DNA of 10,459 nt. It comes from JBCCSZ01 sp039199225 (GTDB lineage: Bacteria; Bacteroidota; Bacteroidia; Chitinophagales; Saprospiraceae). Below, in pieces: positions 1-7,042 of the stretch. A program made the position numbers and the translations under genes. The notes beneath the pieces were generated by a model. It was given only the letters and a program-made list of their open reading frames with translations. It was not told where the DNA came from and ran no database searches. The stretch covers positions 1-10,459 of the forward strand of contig JBCCSZ010000279.1 of NCBI GenBank assembly GCA_039199225.1, given 5' to 3'. Each line of letters starts with the position of its first letter. Within the stretch, counting starts at the first letter, position 1.

Positions 1-815
1 AGAATATCCGCTTCGAGTTGTTGCAAGTAAGCCTCAATAGCTTCATATGGCTTTAGCAGGATACCATCGTTCCGCAGGTCGGATTTTAGGGATTCCTCCA
101 CTTTCTGAGCATCTACAAAGAGATAGGTGATTTCCTTTCCCACAACTGCGTAGGCAATAAATACTGGGTTGCATTCGACATCTGTACCACGAAGATTGAA
201 GAGCCAGGCAATATCGTCAAGTGTTGACAAAAAGGCATAGTTTACCTTGGCTGTTGCCATATGGTCGCGCAGCTTTGACAGCTTTTCACTTCGACTAAGA
301 CCAGCATATTTTACATCGTGTTCGACAACAGGGGCCAATGGAATGGCAGGCTGCTTTTTCCAGATGGGACCTATGAGGTCGTGACTGCTGTCGATTTCAA
401 TATTTTTAGCATCGAAGGCCCGAGCGAGCCGTCGGACCTGCCCCACAGAAAACAGTAGGCCATCCAATCCAACTTTGCTGCCTTCGGAGAGTTGCGCTGC
501 CAACCAGCCAATATGTTCTGGTGCATGGGGTATTCCCTGCTTGTGCAAAACGACTTCTGAGTCTGCCAATTCTTCTTCGGCTTGCAAAAAATAGCGGGAG
601 TCGGTCCAAAGTCCCGCATGGTCCAAGGTCACAACGACGATGCCGGCAGAGCCAGAAAAACCAGAAATCCATTCGCGGCCTTTCCAGTGGTCGGCCACAT
701 ATTCGCTTTGGTGAGGGTCGCTACTGGGAATGATGTAGGCATCCAGTTTTGCTTCTTGCATCATTTGACGCAGAGCGGCGATTCTTTGATCGATCAACGA
801 GCGGGTACTTTGCAT
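1..815 (-). CDS. Xaa-Pro aminopeptidase (aminopeptidase P, peptidase M24B), N-terminal part
   Basis: This is a partial gene whose 3' end lies beyond the left edge; 271 residues are visible. Aminopeptidase P removes an N-terminal residue that precedes proline, normally in the cytoplasm and with two metal ions. The visible part carries the creatinase-type N-terminal domain, with DPHQSEYVADHWKGREWISG starting near residue 33 and LWTDSRYFLQAEEEL at 69-83. It also carries the start of the second creatinase-like domain, with STLDDIAWLFNLRGTD at 197-212 followed by an N-P-V-F segment. These strings are typical of the long three-domain, eukaryote APP1-like form of about 590 residues rather than the shorter E. 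coli PepP. The metal-binding C-terminal domain is outside the window, so intactness cannot be judged. The ATG at 813-815 is the first start after an in-frame TAG, and a good -7 element lies 33 bases upstream. The family call is firm. Confidence 0.93.
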   Translation of the reverse strand, partial: MQSTRSLIDQRIAALRQMMQEAKLDAYIIPSSDPHQSEYVADHWKGREWISGFSGSAGIVVVTLDHAGLWTDSRYFLQAEEELADSEVVLHKQGIPHAPEHIGWLAAQLSEGSKVGLDGLLFSVGQVRRLARAFDAKNIEIDSSHDLIGPIWKKQPAIPLAPVVEHDVKYAGLSRSEKLSKLRDHMATAKVNYAFLSTLDDIAWLFNLRGTDVECNPVFIAYAVVGKEITYLFVDAQKVEESLKSDLRNDGILLKPYEAIEAYLQQLEADI

Positions 816-847
816 AGGGTGATGGGTTGAGTTTATGGGCTAGTCCA

Positions 848-855
848 CAAATATA
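848..855 (-). promoter_or_regulatory. Candidate -7 promoter element for the aminopeptidase P gene
   Basis: Read on the minus strand this is TATATTTG, an exact match to the Bacteroidota primary-sigma -7 consensus TAnnTTTG. It would start transcription about 25 bases before the ATG at 815. No TTG is seen at the expected -33 distance, so the call rests on one element and its position only. Confidence 0.38.
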
Positions 856-1050
856 AACATGTGTGGGAGACTTTTGCTCATCGGATGGCAGTCTAAAGGT
901 GTGTATCTCGAATTGGGGACGCTGTTGATGTCAATGGCCCTATGAGCGTATGGGCAGCTGAGGTAAAATATTTATAGAATAATAAAGGCAGAAATATGGA
1001 ACTGGGAGCCAAAATATTACGTAACATAAATTTATTTACTATATAATAAA

Positions 1051-1080
1051 TTGCCATACAATAATTTGGCATATTTTTTG
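1051..1080 (+). promoter_or_regulatory. Candidate rpoN promoter (weak Bacteroidota-type match)
   Basis: TTG at 1051-1053 is followed after 18 bases by TATTTTTTG (1072-1080), which is TAnnTTTG with one extra T. Transcription from here would give an rpoN leader of a little over 200 bases that includes the potentially folded segment 1152-1237. The same bases overlap a sigma-54-like near match (see findings), so the two readings compete. AT richness makes chance matches likely. Confidence 0.22.
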
Positions 1081-1151
1081 ATAAAAAATCGCCCCAAAGC
1101 TAGACATATTAGATTAAATGATTTATATTGCAATAACAACGCACAATTATA

Positions 1152-1237
1152 GTGCCTGGTTTTAGGTTCGCCAAAGCTCTCGAGGGAGCAGAGCCCATGA
1201 CCGCCGAAACAAGCATAAATCTTTGAACAAGTAGCAC
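1152..1237 (+). ncRNA. Possible structured RNA leader upstream of rpoN
   Basis: Four short complementary pairs nest perfectly inside one another: GTGC 1152-1155 with GCAC 1234-1237; GTTTT 1159-1163 with GAAAC 1206-1210 (one G-U); GGTT 1165-1168 with GACC 1199-1202 (one G-U); and GCTCT 1176-1180 with AGAGC 1190-1194. The outer GTGC can instead pair with GCAC at 1141-1144, so two alternative folds are possible. The segment is more GC-rich than its flanks. I do not recognise a known riboswitch or small RNA family. It could be a cis-acting leader of rpoN, an independent small RNA, or a chance arrangement. Confidence 0.25.
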
Positions 1238-1303
1238 ACTCTTTACTGTTCTCAGAAACCTGGAAAACTGATTTTCAAACCTTCAAATTTCGCAGAGTAA
1301 CAG

Positions 1304-2830
1304 ATGTTAAAGCAGAACCTTAGCCAGAAAATGCTCCAGAAGCTGTCTCCCCAGCAGATTCAGCTCATGAAGCTTTTGCAAATCCCGACCGCCACCTTGG
1401 AGCAACGCATTAAGGAAGAACTAGAGGCCAACCCGGCCCTGGAAGAAGGAGAGGAATCAGAGGAGACCGAAGTGATGGGACAGCAAAGTACCGATGACAA
1501 CAAAAAGGAAGACGATTACGAGGAGGAGGAACCCATACGCGACGATGTCTTCGAACTAGACGATTACATCACAGAGTACATCGAAGACGATCCGTCTAGC
1601 TACAAACTCAAAACAGATAATTATTCGGCAGATGAGGAAGAGAAAACGATTCCCATCGCTGTTGAAAATACCTTTCACGAATACCTCGAACAACAACTGG
1701 GCATGGTGGACTTGCGCGACCAGCGCGAGGTCGACATCGCCAAGCAAATCATTGGCAGTATAGATGACGACGGCTATCTGCGTCGCGATCCGGAAGCCAT
1801 CATCGACGATTTGATGTTTTCGCAGAATATCCATACTTCCGAAGAGGAAGTCCGCAATTTACTGAGTAAAATCCAGCGATTCGATCCTCCTGGCGTCGGC
1901 GCTACCGATCTGAGAGAATGCCTACTGCTTCAACTACAGTACCGCTTGGAAGGCATCAAGGATATGGACGTAAAGGAGCTGGAATACGCCTTGCGACTGG
2001 CTTTTCGCGTCATCGACGAATACTTCAACGAATTTTCAAAGAAGCACTACCAGAAGTTGCAACGCTACCTCAGCATCTCTGAGGAAGATTTGAAATCTGC
2101 CATTGAAGAAATCCTCAAGCTGAATCCGAAGCCTGCTAGTGGACATACCGGAGGCAACTCCCGAACGGTACACTACATTGTCCCGGATTTTACCATCGTC
2201 AACAGAGATGGAGAGCTTGAGCTAACATTGAACTCTCGGAATGCTCCGGACCTCCGGATCAATGAGCAATACAAGGACATGCTCAAGTCCTATAAGGATG
2301 GTACCAAAGCCAAGCGTTCCAATCGCAAGGACAAGGAAGCGATCATGTTCATCAAGCAAAAGATCGATTCTGCCAAGTGGTTCATCGACGCCATCCGTCA
2401 ACGACAGCAGACGATGTACAAGACGATGTACTCCATCATGCAGTATCAATATGATTTCTTTTTGACGGGTGACCAAAAGCGCCTGCGGCCCATGATCTTG
2501 AAAGATATTGCTGATATTACAGGACTGGATATCTCCACCGTATCCCGTGTAGCAAATAGTAAGTTTGTTCAAACGGAGTTTGGTACCAAGCGACTGAAAG
2601 ATTTCTTCTCTGAATCGCTGCAAACAAATACCGGTGAAGAAGTTTCTACCTTGGAAGTCAAGAAGATTTTGACGGACATCATCGAGGAAGAGAATAAAAA
2701 GAAGCCTTTTTCAGATGAAAAGCTCAAGAATATTCTTCGCGACAAGGGGTACAACATCGCTCGTCGAACAGTAGCGAAATACCGCGAGCAACTCAACATT
2801 CCCGTTGCCCGCCTGAGAAAAGAACTCTAA
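1304..2830 (+). CDS. rpoN: RNA polymerase sigma-54 factor RpoN
   Basis: This 508-residue protein is a full-length sigma-54, which directs RNA polymerase to promoters with -24/-12 elements and needs an AAA+ enhancer-binding activator to open them. Region I (about residues 1-50) is glutamine/leucine-rich, with SPQQIQLMKLLQIPTATLEQ and ELEANPAL, the part that contacts activators. An acidic linker (about 47-98), rich in Glu and Asp, is region II. The core-binding domain follows to about residue 310. The helix-turn-helix region includes IADITGLDISTVSRVANSK (about 402-420). The RpoN box ARRTVAKYRE at 486-495, which reads the -24 element, is intact and near the C-terminus as expected. The ATG chosen gives the usual MLKQ-type N-terminus; no clear Shine-Dalgarno sequence precedes it, as is common in Bacteroidota. 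The gene appears monocistronic. Its stop TAA shares bases with the stop of the converging gene, so no terminator hairpin separates them. No activator gene is in the window. Confidence 0.98.
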   Translation: MLKQNLSQKMLQKLSPQQIQLMKLLQIPTATLEQRIKEELEANPALEEGEESEETEVMGQQSTDDNKKEDDYEEEEPIRDDVFELDDYITEYIEDDPSSYKLKTDNYSADEEEKTIPIAVENTFHEYLEQQLGMVDLRDQREVDIAKQIIGSIDDDGYLRRDPEAIIDDLMFSQNIHTSEEEVRNLLSKIQRFDPPGVGATDLRECLLLQLQYRLEGIKDMDVKELEYALRLAFRVIDEYFNEFSKKHYQKLQRYLSISEEDLKSAIEEILKLNPKPASGHTGGNSRTVHYIVPDFTIVNRDGELELTLNSRNAPDLRINEQYKDMLKSYKDGTKAKRSNRKDKEAIMFIKQKIDSAKWFIDAIRQRQQTMYKTMYSIMQYQYDFFLTGDQKRLRPMILKDIADITGLDISTVSRVANSKFVQTEFGTKRLKDFFSESLQTNTGEEVSTLEVKKILTDIIEEENKKKPFSDEKLKNILRDKGYNIARRTVAKYREQLNIPVARLRKEL

Positions 2831-3765
2831 CGCAATTTTTCATAGACCATCACGGCTGCGACCAAATCTTCTAGGGCGTAGCCGACTGACTTGAATAGCG
2901 TAATGCTATTGGCCTCTGTTCTGCCCGGATGTTTTTGCCGGCATAGGTCGAAAAGGTCTGCCTCAATGTCTTTGGCCTGAATCAGTCCACTTTGTAAAGG
3001 AATGAATAGGTCGCCACTTTCCTTCATCGCGCTAGGAGTATCGACAAAAAGTTCGGCCCTTCGAATCACTTCGTCATCGGCCTCCCGCATATTGGGCTTG
3101 TAAGAACCGATCAGATCGATGTGTTGGCCTGGCATTAGCCAAGTCCCTTTTATCAGTGCTTGCTCGGAGAGGGTGACGCAACTGATGATGTCGGCCTGTG
3201 GTACGGCGTTCTGAAGTGCGGTCACCGTCCGGACAGTCGAAAAATCCTTTTGAAGTATTTCCATAACCTGGTGGGCCTTTTGTGGATTCCTTCCCCAGAT
3301 CAATATCTCCTCTATGGGGCGTATGGCTGCGTACGCATGGGCTATTTGCGTGCTCAAAGCACCCGTCCCTACAATCAACAGCCGGCGGCTGTCTGGTCGA
3401 GCCAAGTAGTCGGCGGCCAAGGCCGAGGCAGCGGCTGTCCGACGGCTGGTCAACGCTTTGGCTTCGATTTGGGCCAGTGAAGTTCCCTTGTGGGCATCGA
3501 AAAGAAAGTACATGCCCTGGATAGAGGGCAGGTCGTAACGACTGTTCTCTGGTGAAACCATGACCAGCTTGACGCCCAGATAGTGGCCGACTTGCCAGGC
3601 AGGCATCAGCAATAAGGTGGAATCTTTTCCTACCGTTGGATTAGGGAAATCGTGATGGTGCCGTTGCGGAACACTGTATTCCTCACAAAAACCTTTTCGA
3701 AGCGTCTGAATGAGCTGGGGGTAGTCCAGCAGTTGATGAACCTGATTGGCAGAAATGTCAAACAT
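2827..3765 (-). CDS. Ornithine cyclodeaminase/mu-crystallin family NAD(P)-dependent enzyme
   Basis: The 312-residue protein, with the start at 3765, has the usual family length. Members include ornithine cyclodeaminase, bacterial alanine dehydrogenase, pyrroline/piperideine-2-carboxylate (ketimine) reductases and SbnB-like synthases. Visible features are GVKLV with the substrate lysine at residue 66, the LTSRRTAAASALAADYLAR block (about 105-123) with its carboxylate-binding Arg, the Rossmann loop VGTGALS (132-138), GSYKPNMREAD (220-230) and KSVGYALEDLVAA (292-304). Where true ornithine cyclodeaminases have G-G-D-C-P-G-K-T-E with a catalytic Asp, this protein has G-S-Y-K-P-N-M-R-E. A reductase or dehydrogenase of an imine or keto acid is therefore more likely than ornithine cyclisation; this is inference. 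A longer frame opens at 3813, but the ATG at 3763-3765 gives the normal N-terminus and overlaps the aminotransferase stop by 8 bases, indicating translational coupling. It probably acts after or with that aminotransferase. Confidence 0.9.
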   Translation of the reverse strand: MFDISANQVHQLLDYPQLIQTLRKGFCEEYSVPQRHHHDFPNPTVGKDSTLLLMPAWQVGHYLGVKLVMVSPENSRYDLPSIQGMYFLFDAHKGTSLAQIEAKALTSRRTAAASALAADYLARPDSRRLLIVGTGALSTQIAHAYAAIRPIEEILIWGRNPQKAHQVMEILQKDFSTVRTVTALQNAVPQADIISCVTLSEQALIKGTWLMPGQHIDLIGSYKPNMREADDEVIRRAELFVDTPSAMKESGDLFIPLQSGLIQAKDIEADLFDLCRQKHPGRTEANSITLFKSVGYALEDLVAAVMVYEKLR

Positions 3766-4963
3766 TGGACGGTTGTTTATAGACCTTGTCGATGCCTTCC
3801 AGAATGATGGCACAAGCTTTTCGGATTTCTGCCTCTGTGATGACTAGGGGAGGGGCAATGCGCAAGGATCGATCGTTGAATAGGAACCAATCTGTAATGA
3901 GTCCCTGAGATAGACAATGCTGGATCACCGCCTGGACAAAATCGAAATCTTTCAATTCTACTGCCAGCAGCAGGCCAGCCTCCCGGACGGCAACAATGGC
4001 GGGATGCTTCAGCAGTTCCAAAAATAGCTTGGACTTTTCAAAGACTTGCTCGATCAGCTTTTCCGATAGCAAGGTCTTCAGGGTTGCTAAGGCAGCAGCG
4101 CAGCAAACTGGATGACCTCCAAAGGTGGTGATGTGGCCCAGCAGCGGCTCAAAAGACAAGACCTTCATCCGCTCCTGATTGGCAACAAAAGCCCCAATGG
4201 GCATGCCACCGCCCATGCCTTTGGCCAGTAGCAAGATATCCGGTTCGATGCCATACTGCTCGAAGGCGAATAGGGTGCCGGTTCGACCATATCCGGCCTG
4301 TATTTCATCCAGTATCAACAGAGCGCCGGTCTCGTCGCATCGGGCGCGAAGCTTTTTCAGGTAATCATTTTGAGGTCTGCGAACGCCCCATTCTGCTTGG
4401 ACGGTTTCTACAATTACAGCAGCGGTCTTTTCCGTAATCCGCCTCAGACAAAATTCACAGTTGAAATCAATGTGCTGAATTCCTGGTAGCAGTGGCCGGT
4501 AGGCTTGCGTAAAGAAAGGGTCGCTCATTAGACTGGCCGACCCCTGGGTACTGCCGTGATAAGCCTTGTAGCAGGAGATGAATTCCGAGCGGCCAGTATA
4601 CCTTTTGGCCAGCTTCATAGCCCCTTCTGTCGCTTCGCTCCCCGAATTCACAAAATAAATGCTGTTGAGGCTATCGGGTAGTTGCTCGGCCATCAAACTG
4701 GCCAACTGAACCTGTGGACTGAGGACATATTCGCCATAGACCATAGTGTGCAAAAAGCGATCACACTGTGCTTTTACCGCCTCCGTAACGGCCGGATGCC
4801 GATGCCCCAAGCAACTAACCCCAATGCCTGCAATCAGGTCGAGATACGCTTTACCCTCTGAATCGTAGAGGTAAATTCCCTCTGATCGCTCGACTTCCAA
4901 CAGGAGCGGAAAGGCACTTGTCTGTGCCATATGTCTGAGAAATAATTGTCTAAGTTGTGCCAT
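3758..4963 (-). CDS. Class III (omega-type) PLP-dependent aminotransferase
   Basis: The 401-residue protein is full-length and belongs to aminotransferase class III (ornithine, acetylornithine, lysine-6, 4-aminobutyrate and related aminotransferases). It moves a terminal or alpha amino group to a keto acid through pyridoxal phosphate. Seen in order: the substrate-side N-terminal strand IYLYDSEGKAYLDL (30-43), the phosphate-binding NSGSEATEGAMKLAK (106-120), AYHGSTQGS (134-142) with the cofactor-stacking Tyr135, LILDEIQAGYGRTG (216-229) with Asp219 for the pyridine nitrogen, LLAKGMGGGMPIGA with Schiff-base Lys248, and LRIAPPLVIT with Arg368 for the substrate carboxylate. The usual E-P-V-Q is E-T-V-Q here (186-189). 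It is the first gene of a two-gene leftward operon with the cyclodeaminase-family enzyme, whose start codon overlaps this stop. The pair suggests metabolism of a diamino acid such as ornithine or lysine, or of a cyclic derivative; the substrate cannot be read from sequence. Confidence 0.94.
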   Translation of the reverse strand: MAQLRQLFLRHMAQTSAFPLLLEVERSEGIYLYDSEGKAYLDLIAGIGVSCLGHRHPAVTEAVKAQCDRFLHTMVYGEYVLSPQVQLASLMAEQLPDSLNSIYFVNSGSEATEGAMKLAKRYTGRSEFISCYKAYHGSTQGSASLMSDPFFTQAYRPLLPGIQHIDFNCEFCLRRITEKTAAVIVETVQAEWGVRRPQNDYLKKLRARCDETGALLILDEIQAGYGRTGTLFAFEQYGIEPDILLLAKGMGGGMPIGAFVANQERMKVLSFEPLLGHITTFGGHPVCCAAALATLKTLLSEKLIEQVFEKSKLFLELLKHPAIVAVREAGLLLAVELKDFDFVQAVIQHCLSQGLITDWFLFNDRSLRIAPPLVITEAEIRKACAIILEGIDKVYKQPSNV

Positions 4964-5121
4964 AATGAAGGCAAAAATAAAAAAAACGAGAACGTCGGCT
5001 ACACGGCGATCTTATCTGATGGTGCTTAAATTTTTGCCATTCTTACAATCTTTTCTTGAACTTCAGGCGTTAAATACATAATTTGAAGGAAAGAGAACAC
5101 TCTCTGCATCCCAAGGTTATA
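4964..5121. promoter_or_regulatory. Divergent control region between aminotransferase operon and GH25 gene
   Basis: This 158-base spacer separates two divergent starts. A perfect 9-base inverted repeat, GGCAAAAAT at 4970-4978 and ATTTTTGCC at 5030-5038, encloses 51 bases. Inside it a small hairpin can form at 4993-5008 (CGTCG/CGGCG with one wobble). On the minus strand 4972-4979 reads TATTTTTG, an exact TAnnTTTG, but it lies so close to the aminotransferase ATG that the transcript would be almost leaderless. Whether the repeat is an operator is unknown. Confidence 0.3.
5056..5085 (+). promoter_or_regulatory. Candidate promoter of the GH25 gene
   Basis: TTG at 5056-5058 and TAATTTG at 5079-5085 are separated by 20 bases. 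This resembles the Bacteroidota pattern, though the -7 element is one base short of TAnnTTTG. Transcription would begin near 5092 and leave about 30 bases before the ATG at 5122. This placement argues against the in-frame TTG at 5083 being the true start codon. Confidence 0.32.
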
Positions 5122-5823
5122 ATGAGATTTTTAGTTGCCTTTTTAATAATTTCCTGCCTCTTGGCATGTCATTCCACTACGGAGCGCCTCGAAGGGTACG
5201 ACGTACACGGAATTGATGTTTCTCATTACCAGTCACAAATTGATTGGGAAAAGATTGCTGCTCAAGATCTTTCTTTTGCCTTCATTAAAGCTTCCGAAGG
5301 CGAGTCAATCACCGATAGTTTGTTTCAGTACAATTGGAAGCAAGCCCAAAAGGCGGGCTTGAAAAGAGGTGCCTACCACTTTTTTCGACCCAGTGTGCCG
5401 GGGCTTCGCCAGGCCCTTCAATTCATCGAGCAGGTCAATATGGAATTGGGAGATCTCCCTCCTGTGTTGGATGTGGAAGTCGATGGCCAGGTCAGTGATA
5501 TTGTAACCATCAACCGCATTCGTTCTTGGCTGCAGATTGTCGAAAAACACTACAAGGTTCGTCCAATCATCTACACCAATCTAAAATACTATAAGCGGTT
5601 CATCGCAGGTAATTTTGATGATTATCGGATTTGGATGGCTCGTTACCATACCATCGCTCCCTCCGTGAACAACGGCCAACAATGGACCTTCTGGCAATAT
5701 GGCAATCGCGGTAAATTAGATGGCATCGAAGGACCTGTGGATTTAAATGTCTTCAATGGCAATCTTCAAGACTTGGATGCGATGAGCTACGGCACTGGGC
5801 CAGCCGTTTCTGCTGGCTATTGA
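5122..5823 (+). CDS. Glycoside hydrolase family 25 (lysozyme-like) lipoprotein
   Basis: The 233-residue protein is a complete GH25 catalytic domain behind a lipoprotein signal. GH25 enzymes are N-acetylmuramidases that cut the glycan of peptidoglycan. Residues 2-15 form a hydrophobic signal ending in the lipobox LLAC, with Cys16 as the lipidation site. The catalytic domain shows GIDVSHYQSQIDW (30-42) with Asp32, IKASEG (55-60), GAYHFFRP (83-90), LPPVLDVEVDG (112-122) with the Asp117/Glu119 pair, and a C-terminal FWQYGNRGKLDGIEGPVDLN (190-209) with Asp207. All positions expected for activity are present. After Cys16 the sequence is HSTTER, without the acidic surface-export motif known from Bacteroidota surface lipoproteins, so a periplasm-facing location is more likely. 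The ATG at 5122 was chosen over an upstream in-frame TTG at 5083 because it starts the signal peptide directly. The gene ends 7 bases from the converging DUF1501 gene. It may serve cell-wall remodelling or attack on other cells. Confidence 0.93.
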   Translation: MRFLVAFLIISCLLACHSTTERLEGYDVHGIDVSHYQSQIDWEKIAAQDLSFAFIKASEGESITDSLFQYNWKQAQKAGLKRGAYHFFRPSVPGLRQALQFIEQVNMELGDLPPVLDVEVDGQVSDIVTINRIRSWLQIVEKHYKVRPIIYTNLKYYKRFIAGNFDDYRIWMARYHTIAPSVNNGQQWTFWQYGNRGKLDGIEGPVDLNVFNGNLQDLDAMSYGTGPAVSAGY

Positions 5824-5830
5824 TGATTTC

Positions 5831-7024
5831 TTAGACAATTGGCATTCCCTTAAACTTTCGTTTTAGAATCTCCTTGGAACTTTCTCCGAGCCATCTATCG
5901 ATAATGGAGGCGTAGATGTCTCTAAAATCTACTTGATAGATCAAATCTCCTTGATCCAGGCGACTCAAATCAGGCGCTTCGTTGAAGAATCCTGGTTTTT
6001 GCAATCTTCCACCCATCAAAAACAGATTATTGGCTGTTCCATGGTCTGTTCCTCCACTGGCATTTTGACGGACCCGGCGCCCAAACTCCGAAAAGGTCAT
6101 AATGAGCGTGTCGTCTAGTAGCCTGTTTTGTTGGAGGTCTTTGACAAAGGCTGCCATTCCCTCTGCGTATTGCTGCAGCAGGCGCGCTTGTTGATTTTTT
6201 TGATTCACATGCGTATCGAAACCCGTTAGGCTAACATAGTAGATTTTGATGTCAGAATCTGCTGTCATCAGCTCTGCAATCTGTTTAAGGTCTCTCCCAA
6301 AGGCATTGGCTGGATAAGCGACCTTGGACTTGTGCAAGCGAGATTGTTGATACAGGTAATCGGCAGAGGCATGGGTGTCGATCAACGTTTTGTAGAGGTA
6401 ACCGACATTGTGGTGATCGTCTGCCAGTCCGTGCTGTTGGCCGATGGCCTGTAAGAAGCGATTGCTGGTAGTCTTTTTGAGTTGGTTGACATTGCTCATG
6501 GCAAACCCACGGCCTTGCTCGCCTTTCAGCGCCAAACTGAGGCCGTCGTCTACTTCCAGTGCGTGGTGCGCCAGTTGGCAACCGCTACACTGACTGTCCA
6601 GATAACGGCCGATCCAGCCGTTGCTCCAATGTTCATCGCTGTTGCTGGCCGTATGCCAAATGTCCATCGATCGAAAGTGGGAGCGGTCCGGATTGGGGTA
6701 GCCAACGCTATTGACAATGCTCATCAGCCCCTGATCATAGAGTGGTTGTAGTGCTTTCAACGCAGGGTTAAAACCCATTTCTCCATTGATCTTCAGAACC
6801 TCACCCTTAGAAATTGAGAGAGAGGGGCGGCTCTGATAGTAAATGTCGTTTTGAAAAGGTATGATTGTGTTGAGTCCGTCATTGCCACCAGAAAGTTGTA
6901 CAACAACCAGATTCTTACCTCCTCTACTTCCATTGTTCTGCCCGTTGTAAGCTTTTAGGAAGGAAGGAACCATCAAGGTGGAAGACGCCAGGGCAGAGGC
7001 TTTTAGAAAATCTCTTCTTTTCAT
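5831..7024 (-). CDS. DUF1501 family protein with Tat signal
   Basis: The 397-residue protein belongs to DUF1501, a widespread family of unproven function related by fold to the sulfatase/alkaline phosphatase superfamily. The N-terminus, MKRRDFLKASALASSTLMVP, is a twin-arginine signal with R-R-x-F-L-K, so the protein should cross the inner membrane folded. Family blocks seen are VVQLSGGNDGLNTIIPF (41-57), HFRSMDIWHTA (116-126), GFDTH (268-272), FSEFGRRVRQNASGGTDHGT (311-330) and NNLFLMGG (332-339). The Asp and His residues in GFDTH and GTDHG are in positions that could bind metal, as in the superfamily; that is inference. It lies 18 bases downstream of the DUF1800 gene and is surely co-transcribed with it, an arrangement that recurs in many bacteria. 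The start gives a complete signal peptide. The substrate and role are unknown. Confidence 0.94.
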   Translation of the reverse strand: MKRRDFLKASALASSTLMVPSFLKAYNGQNNGSRGGKNLVVVQLSGGNDGLNTIIPFQNDIYYQSRPSLSISKGEVLKINGEMGFNPALKALQPLYDQGLMSIVNSVGYPNPDRSHFRSMDIWHTASNSDEHWSNGWIGRYLDSQCSGCQLAHHALEVDDGLSLALKGEQGRGFAMSNVNQLKKTTSNRFLQAIGQQHGLADDHHNVGYLYKTLIDTHASADYLYQQSRLHKSKVAYPANAFGRDLKQIAELMTADSDIKIYYVSLTGFDTHVNQKNQQARLLQQYAEGMAAFVKDLQQNRLLDDTLIMTFSEFGRRVRQNASGGTDHGTANNLFLMGGRLQKPGFFNEAPDLSRLDQGDLIYQVDFRDIYASIIDRWLGESSKEILKRKFKGMPIV

Positions 7025-7042
7025 AATCGCTTGATTTGGTTG

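Larger units (their letters stand above)
816..1303. other. 488-base AT-rich spacer between divergent aminopeptidase P and rpoN genes
   Basis: No convincing gene lies here; the longest ATG-started reading I noticed (859-945, plus strand) has 28 residues and no recognisable features. About 960-1140 is strongly AT-rich, with the word AAAATATT occurring twice (963 and 1011 areas). The spacer holds the candidate aminopeptidase promoter (848-855), a hairpin-forming TGCCA/TGGCA pair (1052-1056 and 1067-1071), an AT-only inverted repeat (1073-1079 and 1083-1089), sigma-54-like near matches (1067-1081 plus; 1143-1156 minus) and a possible structured leader (1152-1237). The length is large for a simple divergent promoter region, which suggests a long rpoN leader or an unrecognised small RNA. 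Confidence 0.6.

Noticed and set aside
859..945. Short plus-strand reading of 28 residues in the rpoN upstream spacer.
   Set aside because: It has no recognisable composition, no promoter fit and no conserved motif; it is within the chance length range.
1073..1089. AT-only inverted repeat ATTTTTT/AAAAAAT that looks like a terminator.
   Set aside because: No gene on either strand ends just before it, the stem has no G-C pairs, and such repeats are expected by chance in this AT-rich stretch.
1165..1202. Resemblance to the 3' half of a fluoride riboswitch (GGTTCGCC, A-run, short hairpin, then ATGACC).
   Set aside because: The required 5' GGCGATG-type segment that forms the pseudoknot with CGCC is absent upstream, and rpoN is not a known target of that class.
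2222..2623. Open frame of 133 codons antisense to rpoN.
   Set aside because: It overlaps the conserved sigma-54 DNA-binding region on the other strand, and its translation looks like a mirror of that coding sequence.
3766..3813. Longer N-terminus for the cyclodeaminase-family protein, beginning at 3813.
   Set aside because: The extra 16 residues lie entirely within the aminotransferase coding region and do not match the family start; the ATG at 3765 gives the normal N-terminus and a coupled overlap.
5083..5121. Upstream TTG start for the GH25 protein.
   Set aside because: It would add 13 charged residues before the lipoprotein signal, and the TTG is part of the candidate -7 promoter element.
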